In this document: piece after piece, positions 16,914 through 25,585 of the stretch
How the letters are laid out: the number at the start of each line of letters is the position of its first letter
How positions within the stretch are numbered: position 1 is the stretch's first letter
Assembly: GCA_016713825.1 (NCBI GenBank)
Contig: JADJOJ010000003.1
Location: forward strand, 1 to 64,000
DNA length: 64,000 nt
Source: Candidatus Leptofilum gracile
GTDB lineage: Bacteria; Chloroflexota; Anaerolineae; Promineifilales; Promineifilaceae
Direction: 5' to 3'
The notes under the pieces: model-generated
Databases searched by the model: none
Seen by the model: the letters and a program-made list of their open reading frames with translations, nothing else
What the model was told of the DNA's origin: nothing
Position numbers and translations under genes: made by a program

Positions 16914-17033
16914 TTAGCGGGGGAGGTTCCGAGTCGGTTGATTTTTGGTAAGGTGGTGGGTGGATACGGCCGTTTTGCGTTCGCGCAATCTGGCAATGGT
17001 TTCCACAAGCAATACAGTTTTAATGACAAACAT
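16914..17033 (-). CDS. Possible small protein (39 residues) with perfect Shine-Dalgarno
   Basis: An ATG at 17033 opens a 39-codon frame (MFVIKTVLLVETIARLRERK, then TAVSTHHLTK and a basic, Pro-containing end) closed by TAA at 16914. A perfect AGGAGG lies 10 bases before the ATG at 17044-17049, and TATACT at 17067-17072 could be a -10 box. The first 20 residues could form an amphipathic helix. It reads in the direction of mutS2 and ends 150 bases before it, so it could be a leader peptide or a real microprotein. No homology is recognised. The rest of the gap up to 17098 shows nothing else. Confidence 0.4.
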   Translation of the reverse strand: MFVIKTVLLVETIARLRERKTAVSTHHLTKNQPTRNLPR

Positions 17034-17098
17034 GAAAAATTAACCTCCTCGTTTAGATTTTGGCCAAGTATACCTGTGAAATAAAATCTGGCTAAAAA

Positions 17099-17992
17099 TT
17101 AATTTACGGCCGTTCTCCCCATAAAGTCCAAGATATGCCCAGCTATCTCCTCACCTTTGTCCTCCTGCAAAAAGTGGCCCGCGCCCTCGATGGTGATTTC
17201 TGGCTGGCCTTGTGCGCCGGGGATGGCGCGGCGGAACAGGGCGTCGCCGCCCCGCGTAATGGGGTCGCCGTCGCTGAACATGACGAGGGCGGGTTTGGTC
17301 CAGCGGGTGAGCTGGCGCTGGGCGCGGCTCATCTCGGCGGCACCAGGATCTTCGGGTTTGAGGGGGATGAGCAGGGGGAAAACGGCCGCTCCCGCCTTAT
17401 ACCGTTCATCGGGGAAAGGAGCTTCGTACGCTTTCACCACTTCTTTGGGCAGCTGGGTCACCGTGCCGTTTTGGATGATGCGCCCGACGGGCAGCTTGGT
17501 GCCAAACCGCTCGGCGGCGGCGCGCCACTGCATGAAGGCATCTGGCATGGGGAACAGGCCCGTGGGCAGGCCGGTGTTCATGATGACCAGCCGGGCAAAG
17601 CGCTCCGGCAGCTGGGTGGCGATGGTGAGGCCAAGCAAGCCGCCCCAGTCCTGGACAACGGCCGTAATCCCCCATAAATCCAGCGCCTCGATGAACCCCA
17701 CCAGCACATCCCGGTGCAGCTTAAAGCTGTAGTCGGCGGGGTCAATGAGCTTGTCGGAACGGCCGAATCCCACCAAATCCGGGGCCACCACGCGGTGCTG
17801 CGCCGCCAGCGGCGGGATCATTTTACGGTACAGGTAAGACCAGCTTGGCTCGCCGTGCAGGCACAGAATCGTCTCGCCCGCGCCTTCGTCTACGGTGTGC
17901 AAACGCAGGCCGTTGACTTCCACGTAGTTGGGTGTGAAGGGGAAGTCGGGCAGGTTTTCAAAGCGGTCATCTGGCGTGCGGATGATTTCCAT
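17099..17992 (-). CDS. Haloalkane dehalogenase-like alpha/beta hydrolase
   Basis: 297 residues. Family marks: HGEPSWSYLYRKM (oxyanion hole and cap entry), nucleophile Asp followed by halide-binding Trp in VVQDWGGLLG, acid region FSDGDPITRG and catalytic His in GAGHFLQED. The Asp-Trp pair and HGEPSW favour the HLD-I subfamily over plain esterases. The expected reaction replaces a halogen by hydroxyl on an alkyl chain. The start at 17992 (MEIIRTPDDRF) has GAGAGAAA upstream. Octamers are present. Confidence 0.85.
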   Translation of the reverse strand: MEIIRTPDDRFENLPDFPFTPNYVEVNGLRLHTVDEGAGETILCLHGEPSWSYLYRKMIPPLAAQHRVVAPDLVGFGRSDKLIDPADYSFKLHRDVLVGFIEALDLWGITAVVQDWGGLLGLTIATQLPERFARLVIMNTGLPTGLFPMPDAFMQWRAAAERFGTKLPVGRIIQNGTVTQLPKEVVKAYEAPFPDERYKAGAAVFPLLIPLKPEDPGAAEMSRAQRQLTRWTKPALVMFSDGDPITRGGDALFRRAIPGAQGQPEITIEGAGHFLQEDKGEEIAGHILDFMGRTAVN

Positions 17993-18011
17993 GAGTTTCT
18001 CTCTTTTTGGG

Positions 18012-18081
18012 CAACAACGAATTTGAGTAATCAACGAATTTTTACCATCTCCCATTCGTTAATTTCTCCCATTCGTTGTTG
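18012..18081. repeat. AACAACGAAT / ATTCGTTGTT inverted repeat tract
   Basis: AACAACGAAT at the left and two ATTCGTT units at the right face each other, with TCTCCC between. It fills the gap between the asparaginase and hydrolase genes. Confidence 0.55.
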
Positions 18082-18086
18082 TCCTG

Positions 18087-19025
18087 TTTAGCCCCAGCGC
18101 GGCGGAATGGGCACCACCGTGCGGGGCAGTTCTTCGCACTCGGGCATGTCGGGGTCTGGTAGATGTAGGAACGGCCGTCTACCGAACTATACCCCGCATG
18201 ATTCCCATCTTTATCAATGGCCACCAGATTCATGACGCTGATGAAACGGCCGTCTAAATCCCGCAAATCAACCATCGCCCGCTCACACGCATCCGCCAAA
18301 TTCAAGCCCATCTTCATGTAAAACACCAGGCTGTGGGCTGTGCTGGCCCGGATGGCCATCTCGCCCATGCCGGTGCAGGCGGCCGCGCCGTACCGGTTGT
18401 CGGCATAGTTGCCCGCGCCGATGATCGGCGAATCGCCCAGCCGACCGGGATACTTCCACGCCCAGCCGCTGGTGCTGACGCCGGTGCAAATGTTGCCCGC
18501 TTTGTCCTGGGCGATGAAGTTGACGGTGCCTTTGGCCCGTTCCGGGTCGGTGGCCAGCTCCACCCAGCGCGCCAGATCGGTGCGGCTGGCGATGGCTTCA
18601 ATGTCCGCGTCGTTCATGTCCGGGCGCAGGCGGTCGGCCCAGACGGTGCGCGTTTCCGGCAGCAGCATCTCCGGCTGGGGCGGGTGGCCCATCTCGGCGG
18701 CAAAGCGGCTGGCCCCGTCGCCGACGAGCAGCACGTGGGGCAGCTTTTCCATCACCTGCCGCGCCACGGTGATGGCGTGCACATAGCCGGTGAGTGCCCC
18801 GACGGCGCCGCTTTCCAGGGTACGGCCGTTCATCATGCTGGCATCCAGTTCAACCTCACCCAAAATATTGGGGTAGCCGTTGAACCCCACGGTGTGGTCT
18901 TCGGGGTTGGCTTCTACCAGGCGGATACCGGCTTCGACGGCGTCTACGGCCGTTCCCCCCTGGCGTAATATTTGGGTGGCCGCTGCGATACCGATACGGC
19001 CGTTGCTGCTGGCAACAACAATCAT
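18087..19025 (-). CDS. N4-(beta-N-acetylglucosaminyl)-L-asparaginase type Ntn hydrolase (frameshifted near the end)
   Basis: About 312 residues. The family match is clear: an N-terminal alpha chain (ASSNGRIGIAAATQIL, DHTVGFNGYPN, LDASMMNGR) and then KGTVNFIAQDKAGNICTGVSTSG, where the Thr of GTVN becomes the nucleophile after self-cleavage. A G-run at 18151-18154 has lost a base; restoring it changes the end to PDMPECEELPRTVVPIPPRWG and a stop at 18087. As written the frame runs to 18042. It would cleave the amide bond in glycosylated Asn or isoaspartyl substrates. Confidence 0.85.
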
Positions 19026-19214
19026 GGTGTCATGCTCCTGTTCAGTGTGGAATAGGGTGAAAGGATACGGCAGATACGGCCGTTTTGCCAATCCGCTTGC
19101 CGGGTAAATGGGTCGTGAAAATTTGCCAATTGCCAGAAAAGCCCCCGGTTTTTACCGGCTATCCCATTGTCTATCCTTAAAAATCACTTAGAATCAAGAA
19201 TCTGGACTTATTTT

Positions 19215-21622
19215 ATGGAAAAAAATGCCTTCGATATTCTTTGGGTTTTGTTTGCTGCCGCGCTTGTCTTTTTGATGCAGGCAGGCTTTCTTTGCCTGGA
19301 AACCGGCCTCACCCGCAGTAAAAACAATATCAATGTTGCCATCAAAAACCTGGCCGACTTTGCCGTCTCTACCTTGCTATTTTGGCTGGCGGGGTTTGCC
19401 CTCATGTTTGGGGCTACGGCCAATGGCTGGATTGGTTTGGATTTGTTTGCGCTTGAGTTGGGCAGCGATCTGTGGACAGCCACCTTTTTCATCTTTCAGG
19501 CGATGTTTTGCGGCACGGCGCTAACCATTATTTCCGGTGGTATTGCCGAGCGGGTTCGCTTTGGCGGTTACATGATCGTGGTGGTGGTGGTAACGCTGTT
19601 CATTTACCCGGTGTTTGGTCATTGGGTGTGGCATGGGCTAAACGACGGGCAGGCGACTGGCTGGCTGGCGCAGCTGGGCTATGTGGATTTTGCCGGTTCC
19701 TCTGTGGTGCACAGCGTGGGCGGCTGGGTGACGTTGGCGATGCTGCTGATTATTGGGCCGCGATACGGCCGTTTCCCCAAAACGCTCCGCCCCAAAAAAA
19801 TCCCTGGATCAAGCATGCCCCTGGCCGGGCTGGGCGTGATGCTCCTGTTCATTGGTTGGCTTGGCTTCAATGGCGGCAGCACGCTGGCTTTTAATGATCA
19901 GGTTGGGCGAATTATTAGCAACACCCTCATCGCGGGATCGTCGGGGCTCACCTGCGGCTTGCTGCTGGGTTGGCTGGTTTACCGGCGGATTGGCGTGGGG
20001 CTGGCCTTCAACGGCGTGCTGGCCGGGGCAGTGGCCATTACCGCCAACGCGCACGTCGTTTCCTCCTTTTCGGCATTTATTATTGGCTTGGTGGGGACCT
20101 TGTTTATGTCGGTTACCGATGGGCTGCTGCTGCGTTGGAAGATCGATGATGCGGTGGGTGCCGTGCCGGTACACCTGGGCGCGGGCATTTGGGGCGTGCT
20201 GGCTGTGGGCATTTTTGGCCAGCCAGAGCTGCTGCAAACTGGCCTGTCGCGCGGGGAGCAAATTGGCGTACAGGCGTTGGGATTGGTGGTTTGTTTTGTC
20301 TGGGCCTTTGGCCTTAGCTACCTGCTGCTGCGCCTGATCAACCAGTTTTATACGTTTCCGCGTTTCGCTGGAGGCGGAGCGGATTGGCCTGAACGTCTCT
20401 GAGCATGACGCTTCCACCGAACTGCTGAATTTGTTTAACGTGATGGATACGCAAGCGCAAACAGGTAATTTGCAGCTGCGGGTGCCTGTGGAGCCGTTCA
20501 CCGAGGTGGGGCAGATTGCCCAGCGATACAACCAGGTGATGGCCAGTTTGGAAGAGGCAGTGGTGCAAAACAACATCATCGTGGCGGCCGCTTCCGACGG
20601 CATCATCACCTTTTCGGCGCAGGAGGGGGTGATTCAATCCATGAACCCCTCGGCAGAGGCGATGTTTGGTTGGGAGGCGGGGCAGATGATTGGACGGCCG
20701 TTGCTAACCTTGTTGGGCGGCCCGTTGGTGCAGGCGGAGGATGCCCAATACCATGAGACGGTAGGGCAGCGGGCCGATGGCACAACTTTTCCGTTGGAAA
20801 CGGCCGTTTCCCAAACCCACATCGCCGAAAAACCAATCTATGTCCTGTTGGTGCGCGATATTACCGTACGCAAGCAGGCAGAAGAGGCGCTCAAGCAGGC
20901 GCGGGATCAGGCGCTAGAAGCCAGCCGCCTCAAAAGTGAATTCCTGGCCATTGTTAGCCATGAGCTGCGCACCCCATCAACGCCATCATGGGCAAGGCCG
21001 AAATGATGGAAGAAGGCCTCTACGGCGACATTTCTGAGCCGCAAAGCCGCACGCTGCGCCAAATCTTGCATAGCTCCGAGCAGCTAACCGAGCTGGTCAA
21101 CAGCCTCATCGATCAGGCGCAGCTGGAATCGGGGACCCTGGCGCTGCGGGTTGATCCGTTCAGTCCTCAGCTGCTGGCCCAAGAGGTTGAATTTTCGTTG
21201 GGCGTCATGGCGGCGGCCAAGGGGTTGGCCTTTACCCTGCACATCGCCCCCGGCTTGCCCGATGTGGTGGTGGGGATCAGGCCCGGGTAAAGCAGGTGTT
21301 GGCCAGTCTGGTGCAAAACGGCATTCGCTATACCACCGAGGGCGCGGTGACGATTACGCTTTCTGGCGGCGAGGGCCGCTGGCAGTTCCAGGTAACAGAT
21401 ACCGGGCCGGGGCTATCAGAGAAGCAGCAAGCGCAGATTTTTGATGCGTTTAAGCAGGTGCAAAATCCATTTACCAGAAACCACGGTGGCCTGGGGCTGG
21501 GGCTTTCCATTGCCCGGCAATTGGTAGAAAAAATGGGCGGTTTGCTGACGCTGCAAAGTACGCCCGGCGTAGGCAGCACTTTTTCGGTGACGCTTCCCCA
21601 ACAATATCAAGCCTCTAAGTAA
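19215..21622 (+). CDS. Ammonium transporter-PAS-histidine kinase fusion sensor (frameshifted)
   Basis: Residues 1-390 are an Amt/MEP/Rh channel with about eleven membrane helices, the [16 protein letters not shown] and FNGGS motifs, and the conserved cytoplasmic [20 protein letters not shown] tail. After that, in frame when corrected, come a short HAMP-like stretch, a PAS domain ([28 protein letters not shown]), the dimerisation helix with SHELRTP, and the HATPase domain ([20 protein letters not shown]). Three one-base indels break it: T-run 20346-20349, C-run 20972-20975, G-run 21272-21275. Correcting each gives one protein of about 802 residues. The architecture matches Amt-linked kinases described in anammox bacteria (Ks-Amt5). 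It should sense external ammonium and signal to a response regulator, which is not next to it. The ATG at 19215 fits [10 protein letters not shown]. Confidence 0.88.
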
Positions 21623-22186
21623 GCGGCCAACAATAACTTCCCCTTTCAGGTGGCCGCTTACTGCTAAACCATCTGCACAACGCCGTTAACTTATTTGCGG
21701 GCTGGCTCCATATCACTTTCTGAATTGGACATTGATGGCTCTACTGAAAAAAGGGCGATTTCACCGCAGAGGCGCGGAGATCGCGGAGATTTTTCACTGG
21801 TTATCTTTAAAACGCTGGGTCCTTTGCGTTTTTGCGGTTTGTTTTTTCAGTGGACTCATCTGTGTCTAAATTTCTTTTTTTAGTCAAACTGATATGTGGC
21901 AAGATTTGCGGACGGTTACTTAGCCTGTTTATTTGCCAGAAATTGCCTGGCGGGGACCTTCTGGTTGGGCGCTGGGCCGTCAATTTTTGTGGGCTAAAAA
22001 CGGCCGTTTCCTCACACCTATACCCTATAGATTAAATGATGCCTGAACTTCTTCGCATATAGACGCGATCTTGGGGCTTGCAATTGACCTGGTTTTGTTG
22101 TATTATTGCAACAGACGTATTGTTGTACTGTCCCGCATTCTATCCAGCTGGCTTAATAGCCCAAATTTGTTATGTAAAGGCAAGCA
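21623..22186 (+). other. Intergenic region before minC
   Basis: No gene found in 564 bases. It holds a hairpin just past the kinase stop (TAAGCGGCCA and TGGCCGCTTA, within about 21619-21662), a short-period repeat with CCGCAGAG and CGCGGAG units (about 21756-21795) partly mirrored by TTTGCGTTTTTGCGG, and one ACGGCCGT octamer. The minC promoter should lie in the last 100 bases, but no clear pair is seen. Confidence 0.5.
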
Positions 22187-22900
22187 ATGGAACAGGTAGC
22201 GTCCCAAATTGGCATCAAAGGCATCCGTGAAGGGCTCCTTATTTCGGTGCCGGATCGTGGTTCTTTGGCGGATTTGGTGGCTTTGCTCACGGTGGAACTG
22301 GCGCAGAAGCGCGCATTTCTGCAGGGCAGCCAGGTGGCGCTGCAAGTAGGCTATCGCAAGCTAGACAAAGAGCAGGTGCGCCAGCTGCAAGCCGTTTTTG
22401 AACAAAACCAGCTGGAACTGTGGGCGATTTTGGCCGAAGACCCCAGCGCCAGGGAAGCCGCCCGTGAGCTGTCTTTGGCTACGCGCCTTTCTGGCAGCCA
22501 GACGGATTTAAACGGCAACTTTTTGTCGCAGGTGGCGGAGCCGGAAACGGCCGTTGCCAACGACATGCCAGCGCAAGGTGGCCTCATCCTCAAAGAGACG
22601 CTGCGTTCTGGTCGGTCTATTTACCATGAGGGGCATGTGGTTGTCATTGGGGATGTGAACCCTGGGGCGGAGATTGTGGCCAGCGGCGATGTGATTGTGT
22701 GGGGCCGCCTGCGTGGTTTGGTGCATGCGGGGGCGTTGGGGGATGAAACGGCCGTTATTTGTGCCCTTGAACTTACCCCAACTCAGCTGCGCATCGCTGA
22801 CCAGATTGCCATCTCCCCAGACGAAAAGCGGGGCAGAGCAATCCCCGAACAAGCAGCTATTCGCAGCGGCCAAATTGTGGCCGAAATGTGGCAGCGATAA
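22187..22900 (+). CDS. minC: Septum site-determining protein MinC
   Basis: 237 residues. The N-terminal domain (about 1-105, ending in a coiled linker) and a C-terminal beta-helix (about 128-235, GGLILKETLRSGRSIYHEGHVVVIGDVN, GAEIVASGDVIVWGRLRGLVHAGA) are both evident. It inhibits FtsZ polymerisation near the poles with MinD. AAAGG lies before the ATG. It starts the minC-minD-minE group. Confidence 0.93.
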   Translation: MEQVASQIGIKGIREGLLISVPDRGSLADLVALLTVELAQKRAFLQGSQVALQVGYRKLDKEQVRQLQAVFEQNQLELWAILAEDPSAREAARELSLATRLSGSQTDLNGNFLSQVAEPETAVANDMPAQGGLILKETLRSGRSIYHEGHVVVIGDVNPGAEIVASGDVIVWGRLRGLVHAGALGDETAVICALELTPTQLRIADQIAISPDEKRGRAIPEQAAIRSGQIVAEMWQR

Positions 22901-22903
22901 AAA

Positions 22904-22971
22904 AGAGATTGGAGGCTGGAGATTAGAGATTAGCCCAGTCACCACTCTTTAATCTCTAATCTCCAATTTCT
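22904..22971. repeat. Heptad hairpin between minC and minD
   Basis: AGAGATT, GGAGGCT, GGAGATT, AGAGATT form the left arm, and AATCTCT, AATCTCC, AATTTCT the right arm, around an 18-base loop. Same family as 10827, 16801 and 39212. Confidence 0.8.
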
Positions 22972-22988
22972 GTGTAGGAGAAAATATC

Positions 22989-23792
22989 ATGAATGGAAAA
23001 GTAATTACGGTAACTTCCGGCAAGGGGGGTGTGGGCAAGACGACGGTCACGGCCAACATTGCCACCGCCCTGGCCATGCTGGGCAAGAAAGTGGTGGCTA
23101 TCGACGCCGACATTGGCCTGCGCAACCTGGATGTGGTGATGGGGCTGGAGAATCGCATCGTTTACGATTTGGTAGACGTGATTGAAGGCCGCTGCCGCCT
23201 GCGTCAGGCGATGATTAAAGATAAGCGCCAGCCCGATTTGTATCTTATTCCGGCGGCCCAAACGCGTGACAAAATGGCCGTTAGCCCGTCTGATATGATT
23301 TTGGTGTGCGATGAACTGCGGCAAGAGATGGATTACATTATCATCGACTCGCCTGCCGGGATTGAGCGCGGCTTTCGCAACGCAGTGGCCCCGTCGGACG
23401 AAGTGGTGATTGTGACCAACCCAGAAGTTTCGGCCGTACGGGATGCGGATCGCATCATTGGCTTGCTGGAAGCAGAGGAGAAGGGGCCGGGGCGGCTTAT
23501 TATCAATCGCCTCAAGCCAGAGATGGTGGCCCGGGGCGATATGCTTTCCATTGATGATGTGCTGGACATTCTGGCCGTCGAGCTGATTGGCGTGATTCCT
23601 GAGGATGAGTCGATTTTGATTTCGTCTAATCGGGGCACGCCGGTGGCCATGAGTGGGCTGAATGGTTCCAGTGCCAGCCAGGCGTTTCGCAATGTGGCCC
23701 AACGTTTACAGGGTGAAACGGTTCCGTTTGTAGATTTAACCCCCAAAACGGGTTTGTTGAACCGTTTAAACAACTGGTTTAGCAAGAGCTAA
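22989..23792 (+). CDS. minD: Septum site-determining protein MinD
   Basis: 267 residues, the normal size. The deviant Walker A motif GKGGVGKTT is at residues 11-19, switch I ADIGLRNLDVVMG follows, and YIIIDSPAGIERG is the Walker B region. The C-terminal amphipathic membrane-targeting helix reads GLLNRLNNWFSKS. AGGAGAAA precedes the ATG. It recruits MinC and cycles with MinE at the membrane. Confidence 0.96.
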   Translation: MNGKVITVTSGKGGVGKTTVTANIATALAMLGKKVVAIDADIGLRNLDVVMGLENRIVYDLVDVIEGRCRLRQAMIKDKRQPDLYLIPAAQTRDKMAVSPSDMILVCDELRQEMDYIIIDSPAGIERGFRNAVAPSDEVVIVTNPEVSAVRDADRIIGLLEAEEKGPGRLIINRLKPEMVARGDMLSIDDVLDILAVELIGVIPEDESILISSNRGTPVAMSGLNGSSASQAFRNVAQRLQGETVPFVDLTPKTGLLNRLNNWFSKS

Positions 23793-23806
23793 TCAAGGAG
23801 CATGCA

Positions 23807-24082
23807 ATGAATTGGTTCGAGCGACTACTAGGAAAACAGGAAAAAAGTGGTGCGACTGCCAAACAGCGGCTGCAAATGGTTCTCATCCATGACCGGGCCG
23901 ATGTGTCGCCGGGGCTGCTGGAGCAAATTAAAGATGACATCATCGAGGTGATTGCCAAGCGGCTGGAAATTAACCCGGACAATGTGGTGGTAAACCTGGA
24001 TAACACGGCGCAGGAAAGTCGGTTGGTGGCTGAGATTCCGCTGTTGCAACAAAACGGCCGTCGCCGAGCCACGGTTCAATAA
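23807..24082 (+). CDS. minE: Cell division topological specificity factor MinE
   Basis: 91 residues. The N-terminal membrane-targeting and anti-MinCD part (MNWFERLLGKQEKSGATAKQRLQMVLIHDRAD) is followed by the dimer domain (ISPGLLEQIKDDIIEVIAKRLEI in outline). AAGGAG precedes the ATG, 14 bases after minD. It stimulates the MinD ATPase so that the system oscillates. Confidence 0.95.
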   Translation: MNWFERLLGKQEKSGATAKQRLQMVLIHDRADVSPGLLEQIKDDIIEVIAKRLEINPDNVVVNLDNTAQESRLVAEIPLLQQNGRRRATVQ

Positions 24083-24105
24083 TCGGTAAAGAATAGCCTG
24101 GGGTA

Positions 24106-24140
24106 AATAGTAAATAGCCTGGGGATTTATCCCCAGGTTA
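24106..24140. repeat. CCTGGGGAT palindrome with AAATAG repeats
   Basis: CCTGGGGAT and ATCCCCAGG at 24118-24137 form a palindrome, preceded by short TAAATAG repeats. Confidence 0.5.
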
Positions 24141-24178
24141 GCCAGTAATCAGCAAATCTGAATAAATTGTGTAAAAAT

Positions 24179-24214
24179 GCCGCCTGGTGTCGCCACCGGG
24201 CGGTTTGCGTTTTA
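24179..24214 (+). terminator. Terminator between minE and rodA
   Basis: CCGCCTGGTG pairs with CACCGGGCGG (one G-T wobble) across a short loop, followed by TTTGCGTTTT. It covers an ATG at 24187 and so favours the later start of the next gene. Confidence 0.7.
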
Positions 24215-24216
24215 CA

Positions 24217-25353
24217 ATGGTACGTATGGTTGGCTCTGTAAATGCAAGTCGTGCGTCTGTTTGGCGCTATTTTGATATTTGGCTGGTGGCTGCGGTTCTG
24301 CTGCTCACCTCCTACGGCATCTTGATTATTCGCAGTGCCGTGACGGGGGCCCCTGCCTTTGAAGCGCTGCCAGGTGACCAGATTCAGTGGGCGGTCATTG
24401 GCGTTGTCATCATGCTTGTTGTTGCTTCTGTAGATTACCGGGTTTTAACCTCGTCCCACTGGTACATTTATGCGGGGCTGATTTTGGCCTTGATTTTGGT
24501 GCTGGTGGCTGGGGCATTGGGCAATGAAACCCGCCGTTGGATTGAGATTCCGGGCATTGGCATTCGCATTCAGCCTTCGGAATTCGGCCGTATTTTTCTG
24601 CCGGTTACATTTGGCCAGTTTTTAGCAAACCGGCACAGTCGCATGAACCAGTTCTCCAATACGATTATTTCTCTTATTTACGTGGGGGTGCCCATTGCCC
24701 TCATTTTTGTGGAGCCAGATTTGGGGATGTCGGTGCTGTACGTTTCTGTCTGGTTTGTGATGATTTGGCTGGCGGGCCTGCCGCTGTCTCATTTTGCTAT
24801 TTTAGCGGTGTTGGGGGTTGGCACAATTGCGGCCGTTTTCCCATTCTTAGCTGAGTACCAACAGGAGCGCATTACCACCTTTGTGAACCCTGAAGATGCC
24901 GATGAAGATGATATTTTTAATATCGAGCAGGCACAGATCAGCATTGGCTCTGGCGGCTGGTGGGGTAAGGGATACCTCAACGGCACGCAAAGCCAGCTTG
25001 GCTTTTTGCGTGTACAGCATACGGACTTTATTTTTTCAGTGGTGACAGAGGAGATGGGGCTGCTGTTTGGTTCGTTGGTTGTTGTGTTATTGCTGGGCTT
25101 TATTCTGTGGCGAATTTTGCGTGTTGCCTGGCTAACGCCGGATATGGCGGGCAAGTTTATTTGTGTGGGCATTGCCACGGTGATTTTCTTTCAAACGGCC
25201 GTAAACATCGGCATGAACGTGCGCCTGGTTCCCGTCACCGGGCTTACGCTCCCCTTTGTGAGCTACGGCGGCAGTTCCCTCACCACGCTGTTTATTGGCA
25301 TTGGCATCGTCCAATCTGTCCTCATGCGCCACCGCAAGCAGGAATTTGGCTAA
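24217..25353 (+). CDS. rodA: RodA/FtsW/SpoVE family peptidoglycan polymerase
   Basis: About 378 residues with ten membrane helices. The SEDS-family marks RRWIEIPGIGIRIQPSEFGRI (QPSE), VEPDLGMSVLY (EPDLG) and the late PVTGLTLPFVSYGGSSL (SYGGSS) are present, including the catalytic Asp in EPDLG. It extends glycan strands from lipid II. Whether it serves elongation (RodA) or septation (FtsW) is not settled. The dcw cluster of this window contains no FtsW between murB/murC and ftsQ, so it may be either. The start at 24217 avoids the terminator. Location after minE ties it to division. Confidence 0.88.
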   Translation: MVRMVGSVNASRASVWRYFDIWLVAAVLLLTSYGILIIRSAVTGAPAFEALPGDQIQWAVIGVVIMLVVASVDYRVLTSSHWYIYAGLILALILVLVAGALGNETRRWIEIPGIGIRIQPSEFGRIFLPVTFGQFLANRHSRMNQFSNTIISLIYVGVPIALIFVEPDLGMSVLYVSVWFVMIWLAGLPLSHFAILAVLGVGTIAAVFPFLAEYQQERITTFVNPEDADEDDIFNIEQAQISIGSGGWWGKGYLNGTQSQLGFLRVQHTDFIFSVVTEEMGLLFGSLVVVLLLGFILWRILRVAWLTPDMAGKFICVGIATVIFFQTAVNIGMNVRLVPVTGLTLPFVSYGGSSLTTLFIGIGIVQSVLMRHRKQEFG

Positions 25354-25364
25354 GATTTTTATAC

Positions 25365-25437
25365 AAAGGAACGAAGGGACGAAGGGTTTAGATAGATTTT
25401 CTTTGTTTCTTTCTATCTTCGTTCCTTCGTATACGGT
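25365..25437. repeat. GAACGAAGG / CTTCGTTCC inverted repeat tract
   Basis: GGAACGAAGGGACGAAGG is mirrored by CTTCGTTCCTTCG about 40 bases later. It lies between rodA and gltX. Confidence 0.6.
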
Positions 25438-25585
25438 TTTTCTCAGCCCATTGTGGAAGCCATTCGCCGAATCCAGTATACTCCCCACTCGCTGTACTCT
25501 TTACTTATAAGGTGCCGCAAAAAGAGGACAAACCCCTCTTAAATCTCTGTGATCTCTGTGGCCAATATTTGTTCAGGAAGGTTTA

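Noticed and set aside
16820..17029. A 69-codon minus-strand frame between mutS2 and the hydrolase
   Set aside because: It lacks a ribosome site and its end is translated from the heptad hairpin; the overlapping 39-codon frame with AGGAGG is the better candidate.
24187..24216. ATG at 24187 as the start of the rodA-like gene
   Set aside because: It lies in the stem of a terminator for the min operon and adds residues with no family match; ATG 24217 is better.
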